Origin: Atriophallophorus winterbourni
Taxonomy: Eukaryota; Platyhelminthes; Trematoda; Plagiorchiida; Microphallidae
Assembly: GCA_013407085.1 (NCBI GenBank)
Contig: JACCGJ010004959.1
Coordinates: forward strand, 1-64,000
DNA length: 64,000 nt
Direction: 5' to 3'
A program made the position numbers and the translations under genes. How positions within the stretch are numbered: the stretch's first letter is position 1; every line of letters begins with the position of its first letter. This document shows positions 24,133 to 34,094 of the stretch, one piece after another. The notes beneath the pieces were generated by a model. The model made no database searches and had not been told where the DNA came from. It saw only the letters and a list, made by a program, of their open reading frames with translations.

Positions 24133-24251
24133 TTGGTGACAGCAAAATTAGGTTTGGTGAATCAATGGACAAATATCGTTTGTGCGACTGCAACAGACAT
24201 TGCTGACTCGTTCACGACTGGTTGGGCATATAACGCTATTCAAATGTTCCG
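24133..24251 (+). CDS. Weak candidate exon, plus strand
   Basis: The acceptor gtttcggtttcag opens LVTAKLGLVNQWTNIVCATA then TDIADSFTTGWAYNAIQMFR, ending at the donor CCG|GTATGA (119 nt, phase 0 to 2). No compatible neighbour was found and the family is unknown. Confidence 0.25.
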
Positions 24252-24399
24252 GTATGAAATAAAATTTAGAATATTACTTACTATAATTCAGTTTTTCGGC
24301 GGTAGCCAAGAGAGTAAAGACAAAAGATACAATGGTGTTTTCCTAGGATTCGAAAATGTGCACTGCAACCAACCTGGAATAAGAGCGAAACGCTAGTCC

Positions 24400-25595
24400 G
24401 ATACGTCTACGTTTTAGTCATTATAGACATTGTGAATATTTCAAAGGTTTTGTTACTCATTAGTAGACACAAACGCTGTAATATAACATTAGTGAATCGT
24501 CCACAGTAAGTACATATTTGCATGATTGTCCTTTAGAAAAACTCTTGCAACAAGATTAGTGTCGCTTTTACTTCTAGAATATGGATATTTAAATCAGAAT
24601 TGACGCCTAAAAACAATAGAACAACGGAATTAATTGAAAGTAGAATTTAAATTTCAGTTGGTTTGACATGGTTCGCTTAATCGCATTTAAATGTGTGGAT
24701 GCCGTAAAACTTAAACAGATTTTCCACATTTACACGCATTTGCACACACCATGTTCGGATAATTCGAGCAGGGTCAGTATGATTTAAAACATTATAGAAA
24801 AGTTAAACCAAATGTGAGCTCGTACCCAACGGTTGTACAAAGGCTGACACGTCCAATGATGATATAAAATTTCAACGCTCAAATGCATGTAGCAGGATGC
24901 ACTCGTTTGAAATAAATTATATACTATGGACCGAAATATCAGATACTGCTATCGGCTGTTGAATGTCGCAAATGCTGCAAATGTCGCTGAAGACCTTCAG
25001 GACAGATCACTCCGTCGACCATGATAACATGGAAGTTATCAGGCATGATGTGTAAGAATTTCACGGAAGACATCATATTGAGGCAGTTGAAATGGCAAAG
25101 TCTGGCAGGAATGTGGACTACAAGGTTGATGCAAACGATAAATATTTACGTGAATGTACCTTGGTATGCACTCTGATTAAACGTGTTAGTAAATCTGCCA
25201 GCGGACGTTGATCACATCTCCGAAGACTTGAAGCGATTACGCAGCACACAGATGGTCTTGATCCCCTCTGTCTATTCAATGTAATCTGGGATTGATCATT
25301 CTAATGTAGTTTATACTTTCAAAAAACTTACAGAGCATCAACCACACATTTACTACACTTATCTGGTCACGTGGTTTGTGCTGCTTATATAACTGAAATA
25401 TTATATTGCGGTCTTAGTGTTTATTTGAGAAACAATTCAAACCATTTCCAAGGTGAAGAAAATTTATTTGTTTTTTCACAGGAATGTGCACAAAATTGCC
25501 GGCATTAAGTTCCTTTGCTTATACCGATTTGTGTTCACGAAAGGAAAATTTTATCTTGTACGAGACGGGAATCGATTAAAAAGTGCTACGCACAT
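24400..25595. other. Unassigned spacer
   Basis: No gene or known repeat recognised. Confidence 0.4.
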
Positions 25596-25599
25596 ACAC

Positions 25600-26440
25600 T
25601 AATCAAAAGCATAAATGGTTCGTCATTGAGGGCTCTTAGTTTGTCGTTTCCCAAGTACAAAGGGAGACATTGCATCTATCAGCATAATGCCGTACAATGC
25701 TGGGCAGCTGTATCTATTATCTGTATACGAAAAGACGTTTGAAGACACCAAAGTAGTCCCAAAAGGAACTGTGCTAGAGATGCTTCTTTTCCTTTTACAC
25801 ATAAACGATTTTACATCAATCATGTCATGAAAAATGGTTCGGATTGTTCAAGATGTTAAGCTTTAGACGTGGATCTGTTTGCCAGCAGGTTGTGAGAAAA
25901 TGCAATGGGATTTGGACACCGAAAAATTTATGCAATTCAATACTAACAAAAGCAAGATGATCAACGTTAACAACAACGTCTCTCGGACATATCAAATGGG
26001 AACTGATAGTTTGGCGGGGAACTCCGTGGTAAAAGACCTTGAAGTAAAAAATTATTGCGATTGCACAGTTTACAGCCAGAAGGTTGATAGACAGATCAGC
26101 AGATATTTGGTGATCTTTTTCAGGTGATTTCGAAGATTCTGATCAGTACCGTTAATAATGAAATGATCGTCAACCTTCATTCAATGAAGCAGTATGCAAT
26201 AGAGCTCTGAACTTCTTGGCTGCACAGAGATACTGCTCTCTTCGAGTATATTTATCACAAAGTGACAAAGTTAGCGATAGGTCTACAAAATGTGGCATAT
26301 AGTGAAATTTTACGACGTATATTACAAGTTATGTCAAAAGTGGCTACCGAAAACAATCCACTAAAACCTTTTCGTGTATTGAGGAAGCAACACGTGGACA
26401 TACCACATCCCGTGTTCATATTCTAAAAGTGCAAAGTGCA
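25600..26440 (+). mobile_element. CR1-like retrotransposon fragment, strongly decayed
   Basis: Recognisable pieces in shifting frames are VPKGTVLEMLLFLLHINDFT (the VPQGSVLGPLLFLLYINDL region), CEKMQWDLDTEKFMQFNTNK, SRTYQMGTDSLAGNSVVKDL and DRQISRYLVIFF. The YADD region has been lost to frameshifts. Orientation is plus. Confidence 0.7.
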
Positions 26441-27155
26441 TTAGAGACGATTTCTACTCACTAGATTATGTATTATATGCAGAACACTACCTCCCGGCCA
26501 ACACAAGAGCATTATACGTCGAAAATACTGACGACGAAGTTCGCGAACTCGTAACATGTCTCGTTTCGGAAGGATTGCAATACAACGCTCCGGGGGACTT
26601 AAGTATGAGAAAATGGACAACAACCTCAGGCGCTATCGAATGATATGCAATTCGTTAAGGTTAGTTGAACAAGCCCTGCGTGAGTTGTACCGGTTGACAC
26701 GAAATCGATTGACCATTCAGATTGGAGTGACAACCAGGAAAGACATGATTCAGCTTAGTGTCGTGGTTATGTAATTTGCTGTAGTCACGTGTGAAATAAA
26801 TGCGTTTGGCCAATTGGCTTCCTCTTATGTTGTGAAACTCGTGGGAGAAAGGATTTTAACATCGAAAAGATTGGCCTCACGCATGAATCAGCACAAAATC
26901 GCTAAGTGTGGGACTGCCGTAGTTTATTTGCATCAAGTATCCTAAAACCTGTGCAAAAATTGTACTAGATTGTAGAACAGAAAACGGCACTTGAACTAAA
27001 TAGTACCGTTGTAGTAAGTCAGAACGCGTATCGAATGTCACATCTCAAGAGATCGGACGAGGCGTGGTTGTAGACAAAATATTTCGAGGGTGCGATTGAC
27101 TGGAAATTCACCATGTAGCTAGCGTGACCACTTAACTTGAACTGATCTTTCAGAA
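26441..27155. other. Unassigned spacer
   Basis: The block 26440-26770 has open frames on both strands (SRFGRIAIQRSGGLKYEKMD on plus) but no recognisable family. The rest shows nothing. Confidence 0.35.
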
Positions 27156-27163
27156 CCACTTAC

Positions 27164-27458
27164 GACGTATAATTTCCAGAGGTTTGTGCTTGTTCCAGGT
27201 GTACAATTCATGTTGTGCACACAACTTTAACAACACCATTCCAAACACGTAGATATCCGCTTGTTGTATTGCTTCGATGTGGTCTCGCACCTCGGGTAGT
27301 TGAATCGCTGAGGTCGCGTTACGTGGTAAGAACCCCCAACGACGATCAATGGACGCGAGAATGGCTTGGACGGATAATCTTTGTACGTGGTGGGACACAC
27401 GGGTGTATCGGATGATTCGGGAAATGTTGTTGTCCTGATGTAATTGAGCGTTTGAGAT
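27164..27458 (-). CDS. Candidate exon with kinase-like fold signature (kinase or receptor guanylyl cyclase kinase-homology domain)
   Basis: A single open frame of 295 nt lies between a good acceptor (ttgttcaaatgttttag) and a perfect donor (C|GTAAGT). Residues about 35-75 read RRWGFLPRNATSAI then HIEAIQQADIYVFGMVLLKL. This fits kinase subdomains VIII-IX, where W-x-x-P-E is followed by a D-x-Y-S-F-G-M motif; in receptor guanylyl cyclases the segment is LLWTAPELL ... GDVYSFGIIL. Here P-E is P-R, so the domain may be catalytically dead, as in guanylyl cyclase kinase-homology domains. No cyclase catalytic domain was found in the window. Entry phase 0, exit phase 1. Confidence 0.45.
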
Positions 27459-27574
27459 CTAAAACATTTGAACAATGTTGAAGATTTATATTGATCAGCC
27501 TACCGTACTTTGTCTCTAATGGAATGAAAGCAGTATTGTTCTAGAATGTAACATTCCTGTAATCTTGTTCTCAC

Positions 27575-27640
27575 TTTTGATAAGTGGGTCCCCTTGTTGA
27601 AAGCGTAAACTGCGTAAGTGAAAAGCGGTTCTTGAAGGAT
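27575..27640 (-). CDS. Candidate upstream exon of the kinase-like gene
   Basis: A 66-nt open frame (ILQEPLFTYAVYAFNKGTHL, then SK) lies between an acceptor with a pyrimidine-rich run (ttcttgtctgagaatgatgtcatgcag) and the donor AAA|GTGAGA, phase 0 at both ends. This agrees with the phase 0 start of the exon 116 bp downstream. The sequence itself has no diagnostic motif. Confidence 0.3.
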
Positions 27641-28063
27641 CTGCATGACATCATTCTCAGACAAGAACAGGAAATTCCAGAAAAAGTGATGACATCAATC
27701 ACACCTCGAAAAAATTAGGTTACGCAAGAATTAGGCGAGAAACGTTGAAATGTCCGCCTGCCTGCAGGACATGATGAACTATTGAAAGTTAGTCAAGGCC
27801 GGTCTAAGAGGTTCGACATGTGGAAGACACGAAACAAAGTCGATTGGTAAATCAGATCGGATCGTTCTTTGAGTGGTCATCTAAACCTTCTTGAAAAAGG
27901 GTTTCCTGATGATCAAAAGAGGCATGAAGTTTATCGCACTAGTGAAATATGCGTCTACCGATTTAATTCGAGATACAATCGCCGATCTGCAGCTTTATGA
28001 ACTTGACAAATTGATTAGTCATTTCGTCCGTTTATTCACGCACTCTACATGAGGTCCTTATAG

Positions 28064-28267
28064 TTTGCAAATTGATCTTATTTGGCCAACATCAATATTG
28101 TGTCCATTATTCGAGGACATGGAAATTCGGGAATCTTTTCGACCCTTATCTTGCCCGCTATCAGGTTAATCAATCGAAAGTTATTCTCGATGTAATTAAG
28201 CTGGATTTAAACAATGAATCTTTACCCAAACAGTGTTTACGTAATGTATTTCGAAAAGAATTATTAT
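28064..28267 (+). CDS. Candidate exon, plus strand, unknown protein
   Basis: A 204-nt open frame (TWKFGNLFDPYLARYQVNQS, KVILDVIKLDLNNESLPKQC, LRNVFRKELL) lies between acceptor gaggtccttatag and the donor TTAT|GTGAGC, phase 1 at both ends. The composition is protein-like. It could belong to the plus-strand gene ending at 41.3 kb, but linking exons were not found because the Penelope-like element intervenes. Confidence 0.3.
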
Positions 28268-28755
28268 GTGAGCAATAGATTGGAAAATGTTTGGAACCGA
28301 TCGTGTATCGACTTTTGGACTGTTTAGCATAAAATGTAGACGGGAAAATAAAAACTTCGGAAACCTATTGATACAGATGCTACACTACGATACACGTCTG
28401 CTCAACCAAGACAGGTATTCAGTAACATAGCATGTTCCATTTTCCATAAGATAGAACACCTGTGTAGCGACAAAAGAGACCGAAAACAGGTGCACCGTGA
28501 AGCGAGTCAAAGGCTCGAAAGTAAATAGTTTTTATTCACCTTATACCTACTAGTTAACTAGATTTTTGTTTTTCTTCAAAAATACCCTTAGCCCCGTTAG
28601 TTATGAACTTTTACGTATGTGGGCAGCTGTGTCAACTGACCTTGACCGTGTTCACATGTATCAGATTGATGTGGATACACACTGTGAGTAAAATGGACCA
28701 CTGATCCTGGTCATTCCCACGAGACGTGACACACTGTAGGTCTACTATAGGCTGT

Positions 28756-28846
28756 TTAGCGGTAAGTTCAAATAAGTGGTGGTGGGTTGACTAGTACTTA
28801 ATCCTGACAATCACCATTGGTCTGACGAAGCTTCGACAAACGTTAG
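28756..28846 (+). repeat. PLE terminal direct repeat, copy 1
   Basis: GGTAAGTTCAAATAAGTGGT and the following GGTGGGTTGACTAGTACTTA match copy 2 at 29541-29580 closely. Both are followed by a short segment ending TTGGTCTGACGA. Copy 1 continues AGCTTCGACAAACGTTAGC, which is reminiscent of a hammerhead core but lacks a proper GAAA. Confidence 0.6.
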
Positions 28847-29535
28847 CAAGTGAACTACAAAGAGTGTTGAAGAAGGGATTGAATTTCTGCATAAGTAAGA
28901 GTTTTATGAAAGCTGAGGATCTTATTCATTGTCATGAAGGGATCACTAAATGCACTCCCCAATGAACAGACAGACGGGGTAAGAAACTGTATCGCTGGTG
29001 TCATCAAGAATCAGGAACAAGGCGATGCAAACCTTGATTCACACGAAATATAAGCACTTTTTACGCTGAAACAAGACGAAAATATAGCCATTACTAAGGC
29101 TCACAAAGGTAAAGTAACGGTAATTTTGAACACAAGCGACTATTTTGACAAGGTTGGGGTACACTTATCCGAGGGCCCTTATGAACGGATAAATAATGGT
29201 AAAATAAAAAAGGCAATGAATAACTGTAAAATGCCAGTCTCTAGGTATTTGCCCAGCGTTAAGTAGAGTTTGGGAAAGGGCTTGTGGTATAGCCTGTATC
29301 CCAAGTCTATTCTAACTCCTCGGTTCTACTGCCTACGCAAAATACATAAAGAGGGCATTCCTGTAAAACCTATCGTCGACGGTATCGGATCACCTGCGTA
29401 CGAGTTAGACATTTGGCTCATTTGTTGAAACCTTTAGTCGGAAATACAGCCTCGTTCATCAATAACGCACATGACTTTGCAGCACGCTTAAAGTCGGTAA
29501 CAATAGATGACGATGAAATAATGGTTAGCTTTTAG

Positions 29536-29625
29536 GGCGCGGTAAGCGTCAATAAATGGTGGTGGGTTGACTATACTTAATCAGTTCCCGTCTGACATCA
29601 CCCTTGGTCTGACGACCGTAGCTTC
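29536..29625 (+). repeat. PLE terminal direct repeat, copy 2
   Basis: Begins GGCGCGGTAAGCGTCAATAA and continues ATGGTGGTGGGTTGACTATA, ending CCCTTGGTCTGACGACC. Same orientation as copy 1, 780 bp away, with an RT segment between them, as expected for a pLTR arrangement. Confidence 0.6.
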
Positions 29626-29759
29626 TGTGTCAGAAGTGAAAATGTTACCCAAATACTACTCTAACCGATTGCACTCAAATTTCCTTGCATTATGAATACA
29701 CGATCGGTCGCAAACTTATTCCATCGATTGCAGAGGGATATTTAATTTTCGGAATTTGT

Positions 29760-30260
29760 GTACTTTTTTGTTTGCTTATTGGTTTCCTAGGGTCGATATC
29801 GACCATGGATGTGCATCACAGTCGCATGGATTTTCATGTTCTACAGCTTAATGAATGACTAAGCAGCCCGATTCGGGAGGATCAATCTCTCCCACCGCTC
29901 TCGCAACGATTAGCATTACTCAGTCAATCGGCGTCAGTTACACCCCGGCGGCGTGACCTACGTTCAGCAGCCAACTTGTTCATCTTCTCCTCCCCAGCTT
30001 GCAGATGACGCTTTACACAATGCCTCCAATGTGTGCCGTCAAGAACAAATTCTTCCCGACTGGCGGTGTCAATGCCAAGAGCTTCCATATCTCTTTTGCA
30101 AACGTCTTTGTACATCAAGTGCAGTCTGCAAAATGGTTGATTTCCTGATTGCAAATCACCATAGAGTATAACTTTCGGAATACGATCATTTTCCGTTCCA
30201 TACACATGACTTAACCCATCGTAGTAGGTTGAACATGCTCTGTAGACCTGCTTTTTCAAT
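29760..30260 (-). mobile_element. RTE-like 3' end inserted in the PLE
   Basis: On the minus strand: YDGLSHVYGTENDRIPKVIL, MYKDVCKRDMEALGIDTASR, HCVKRHLQAGEEKMNKLAAE and RRSRRRGVTDAD, with the zinc-finger codons following in another frame and then the CATGGTCGATATCGACC end near 29790. 5'-truncated. It separates the two halves of the PLE, so it is younger or marks a recombination site. Confidence 0.75.
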
Positions 30261-30674
30261 CACTTCAACAAATCTGCTTACTGTATTTTCGATTGTAATG
30301 TAGACTTAATTATGCCGATGTACTTAGTAAAAGCTATACGTTCAAGTCTTCACATTATGACCACCGCTAGCAATCCAATGATTGGCGATCCCTTTGGGGT
30401 TCCTTTCATTCGTTTATACAAATGATTGTTAAATTTGAAACTCGTCTGCAAATACAACTACAATAACTGAAGTATACTGCAGGAAAGGAATACAAACGAA
30501 TCACATTTTGAACTATAAATGAAAGCACCCGGCCAAGCACAAGCGAAGCAGTGTCCGAACACAGTTTAACGGCGCATAAACACACGGCAGTACCGATGAA
30601 CTCAAGAAAGAAAGAAATATTTATTTAAACACTTCTGGAAGAATGGATACAGAGAGGACTTTATCATTCGCAAC

Positions 30675-31187
30675 ATGGACTCGACAACCCAACCGCATGT
30701 GAACAACACGAACACGGCAAGATTAACACTGCACTATATACAACATATCTCGGAGATTACCGCAAGAATACTACGACCACTCGAAATCAGTTTAGCACAC
30801 AAGCCAACTTCAACACTGAGAAGCCAACTAGTCATGGTCAAGGACACACTGGCTATGGAGGAAAGAAACAATGTCGTGTACAGCATACCGTGTTCCGATT
30901 GTGAGAAATATTATATCGGACAGACTGGAATAAGGATGGAAACAAGGATACATGAACAAAAACCAGCTACACGACGACACGACCACAAATCAGTAATATC
31001 GGCACACATGGATCGAGAAGGTCACGAATTCAATTGGGATAGAATAGAAATCATCGTCACGTTCCTCGAAGCGTGGTATTTGACACCACAGTCAATCAAT
31101 GAACACAGTCAAGTGGATGGGATCTATGGACCAATGAGAACACGCCAACGAGGACATGCAAGGATTCTAGCTAATCACAGTAGATGA
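30675..31187 (+). CDS. GIY-YIG endonuclease domain of the Penelope-like element
   Basis: An open frame of 170 codons. Residues 71-105 carry NVVYSIPCSDCEKYYIGQTG followed by IRMETRIHEQK. Here VVYSIPC-x2-C-x2-YYIGQTG is the PLE version of the GIY-YIG motif, with a CPXC-like cysteine pair, and R/H residues follow at the expected spacing. HKSVISAHMDREGHEFNWDR (near residues 108-127) matches the S-x-x-H-x-x-x-x-x-H region of PLE endonucleases. In PLEs this domain nicks the target for integration. The frame is intact here, although the RT is broken. The N-terminal residues before ~40 are unlikely to be the native start. Confidence 0.85.
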   Translation: MDSTTQPHVNNTNTARLTLHYIQHISEITARILRPLEISLAHKPTSTLRSQLVMVKDTLAMEERNNVVYSIPCSDCEKYYIGQTGIRMETRIHEQKPATRRHDHKSVISAHMDREGHEFNWDRIEIIVTFLEAWYLTPQSINEHSQVDGIYGPMRTRQRGHARILANHSR

Positions 31188-31320
31188 GGTCGAAACGCAG
31201 CAGATAATTTCGAATGATGCCCACCGCCCAGTTGCTTCGAAAGTCGTTTTGCTGAATATGTCATCTAGTTTGATGACGAAACGTCCGCAATAAACGATAC
31301 GATCTCGGAGAACACCTAGG

Positions 31321-32250
31321 AACTACAATTTGGTACCTGAGCTACAAGTGATATCACCAGATGGACAACGTCAGCCGCAACGGAACGATCTGCAATTCGC
31401 CGATTTTAATCGAACGAGCTCAGTTTAGTGAGGGATTGAAAAGAACCGGTATCCACTCAATCGATTGACAACTCAAATCTAAGTAACAGAGGGGAAAGAC
31501 ATGTCGAGGGCTATGCTTTGATGGGAAATAAGCGTTTTATTGTTTGTCCTTTGCATGATGAAGCTTTTGAAATATTAGATGTTCTTCTCGGATTATTGGG
31601 CGAAATTAACTAGCGTGATAAAAGGTTGACCTTTATGATAATTTGTGGCAAAATCGACAATTGGCTCCGAATCTCGGTGGTGATGTTTTCCCTGCTGTAT
31701 CGAGTGTCATGGGGGCTCGTTAAAACTGCGTGATAGACACTGAAACAGGGAACACGAATTGTCCTCCATTCACCCATTTATGATTCGATCTGCTATGATA
31801 TTGAAGGAAACGAAGACCGTGATAGATGGCGCGCATTAGCAGTTTGTGACGGTCAGTCAAACGCTCTCTGGCACGACAAGAGCAAGAAGTGACCTAATTG
31901 GCCAAACATCACATGATGACTGAACAAAAAAGGATAAGCGACCAGATATTCGGCAGCTGAGATGACATGGGATATTTACATAATGAAACGAAAGTCGTCC
32001 CGTAATCCGAAGCAGGTTACAGCGACACGTGACGTGTGAAAACGGTTCTTATTTAACTAACCTGTTTGTGTGATTTAACTCTACATAATAAACGTTCTGC
32101 TCAAAACGTCTTAATTCATCGCTCGCTACAATATGATATAATAATTCTTCGATGCAATTTTCCGTTTATTTACCACCGATTGATGAGATAATGATAATCC
32201 AAAGCGTTTTGTTTAAATCCTTCAAATCTTCTTCTTCTATGTTTCATTTT
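31321..32250. other. Unassigned spacer
   Basis: No gene recognised. The sequence just after the endonuclease (near 31270, TTTGATGACGAAACGTCCGC) is probably the PLE 3' region. Confidence 0.4.
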
Positions 32251-32257
32251 TGCAAAG

Positions 32258-32458
32258 CAAACGCGGCGAGCTGAATGGAAAGTTACGGCACATCGTGGCG
32301 AATGCAAGGCGGAGCTCGACTTACTTGTTTCCTACGGCATGGAGGAACGTGGTTTCATATCGATCAAGGGAAAACCTATTGGCATAAAACCAAGCTGTGT
32401 CGTGAAGCCAATTACGACAAGATGCAGTTTATATTTTACGGCTACTCACAATGAGCAA
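32258..32458 (+). CDS. Exon A of an unidentified plus-strand host gene
   Basis: A very strong acceptor (cttctatgtttcatttttgcaaag) opens QTRRAEWKVTAHRGECKAEL, DLLVSYGMEERGFISIKGKP, IGIKPSCVVKPITTRCSLYF and TATHNEQ. Donors at 32459 (GTGGTA) or 32462 (GTATAT) both leave phase 0, matching exon B. The four spaced cysteines and alternating hydrophobics suggest a beta-rich domain, but no family is recognised. Confidence 0.55.
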
Positions 32459-32764
32459 GTGGTATATCTAACGTGCGTGTGCGATACCCATGCAATGATT
32501 TCTACAAATACTGCAGACAGTTTGTGAATCATGAAGTTGCCTTTTCAATAATACGTCCACGTTATTCTGCGTTGAGATTTATGTTAACCTCTTTAACCGT
32601 CACTTCGTTGTGTGCCTTCCGATGATTAACTGGGCCTTTGAACCTTGACCTAATGAACTTTGACCTTGAAATCTTAAGACATTTCAGTAAATCGGCGTCA
32701 AAAACATTCGAATGAACCACAACATATCCAATTCTACCTCAAGTGTTATCTCTTGTCTTTCCAG

Positions 32765-32833
32765 AAATCACTCCTCAATTATTTGCTTGAACCTGTATTA
32801 AACGATGATTTTGAATATGAACTTGCCGATCTG
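32765..32833 (+). CDS. Exon B of the plus-strand host gene
   Basis: 69 nt between a textbook acceptor (gttatctcttgtctttccag) and a perfect donor (CTG|GTAAGT), phase 0 at both ends. It encodes KSLLNYLLEPVLNDDFEYEL, then ADL, an acidic amphipathic segment. The 306-bp intron from exon A and the in-phase junctions make this one of the clearest exons in the window. Confidence 0.6.
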
Positions 32834-32987
32834 GTAAGTTTTCAAATTTCGCACATTATTTCTGACAAAACCAAAGTGTTTTCGTGTATACTACAACGGG
32901 GTGCAGTGTTAGATTCTTGAACGGGTGAATGTGCATCAATTTTAGAAGAATTGATTCCCGAAAATATCTTAAATGCTAAGTATATGT

Positions 32988-33595
32988 CGTGGTTGTTGGT
33001 CTCCTCCAGTCGATGTCAACAATGGATGTGCGTCACAATTATATGATGTTTTCATGTTCCATAGAATGACTAAACTATCTGATTCAGGAAAAACAATCTG
33101 GCTCGCAGAAATTGACAAACCTCGGTCGATCGGCGTCAGTTGCACGCCAGCAGCGTGATCTGTGTTCAGCAGCAAAGAGCTGTATCTGTTCCTCCACAGC
33201 TCACAGACGACGATTTACACAATGCCTCAAATATGAACGGCCAAGAGCAAGTACTTCCCAGCTCATGTGGTTCATGCCAAAACATTTCATATATTTTTTG
33301 CAAGCATCGTTGTACGGTGCCCAATTGTCTGCCCAATGGTCGATTTCCTGATTGCAACTCACCATAGTGTATATCTTTCGAATTACGATCATTTTCCGTT
33401 CTGTAGACGTGGCCAAGCCAGAGCAGACAGCGCTCTGCTAGTAGGGTGGACATGCTCTGTTGACCAGCTTTTGAAATCACTTCAGCATTAGTCACTTTGT
33501 TTATCCACGATATGTTCAAGATACGACGGATGCTTCGTAAACGGAAAGTAATCAGCCTCCGTTCGTGTCTTGTGTGGGTGGTCTAGGTCCCAACG
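32988..33595 (-). mobile_element. RTE-like 3' part, minus strand
   Basis: Minus strand: ISWINKVTNAEVISKAGQQS, LWLGHVYRTENDRNSKDIHY, GELQSGNRPLGRQLGTVQRC, then frameshifts through the AAERRS-like and DRPRF-like stretches to the CATTGTTGACATCGACTGG end at about 32990. It lies in the last intron of the plus-strand gene, antisense to it. Confidence 0.75.
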
Positions 33596-34094
33596 TTATA
33601 TAATTCAATATGCAGAATCATTTCTGAGTCGAAACCGGCTATTTGTATTCAGGTTCCAGACAATCATCATGAATTGTTCGCTTCATAAATGTAGATACAT
33701 CGTCTGCATTACTAACGAATTGCTGACACAAGATTCAAAATCCACAATTTTCATGATTGATTATATAAACAGACATCAGTCTAATGTGCAGCAAATTATG
33801 CCTGGCGGTTCATGGAATATTTTGGAGCAATTTCTAATCGTCATTTGACATATTTTTGGATATTCTTGTTCCTCTCTACTCGTACAACTCATCAGTCTGC
33901 CGATCGCCTTTCATGCACAGTTTGTACAATCAAACAATTGTCAATCAGTCATATGCAAGTTTGAAAGCACACTTCACGACTCAGCGGATAGGCGGAAATC
34001 AAAAAACAACATTCTGAATTGGTTCACCCAAAAATTCAATCTCGTGCACAAAGGAACTGCTGATCGGGTAATTTTTTGCGATATTATGTTTTTA

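Larger units (their letters stand above)
28756..31320 (+). mobile_element. Penelope-like retroelement (PLE), rearranged
   Basis: A leading ~90-bp segment (28756-28846) is followed by degenerate PLE reverse transcriptase frames (about 28950-29525): ITKAHKGKVTVILNTSDYFD, FYCLRKIHKEGIPVKPIVDG and HDFAARLKSVTIDDDEIMVS. The RT stops abruptly where the leading segment is repeated in the same direction (29536-29625). After an RTE insertion (29740-30260) comes the GIY-YIG endonuclease ORF at 30675-31187. PLEs typically have an RT followed by GIY-YIG and direct pLTR-like repeats, which fits. The RT palm and catalytic Asp pair are missing between 29525 and 30675, so the copy is dead or is two copies joined. 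Confidence 0.75.

Noticed and set aside
31260..31300. Hammerhead ribozyme at TTTGATGACGAAACGTCC after the PLE endonuclease
   Set aside because: The CTGATGA-like and GAAA boxes are separated by one base, leaving no stem II.
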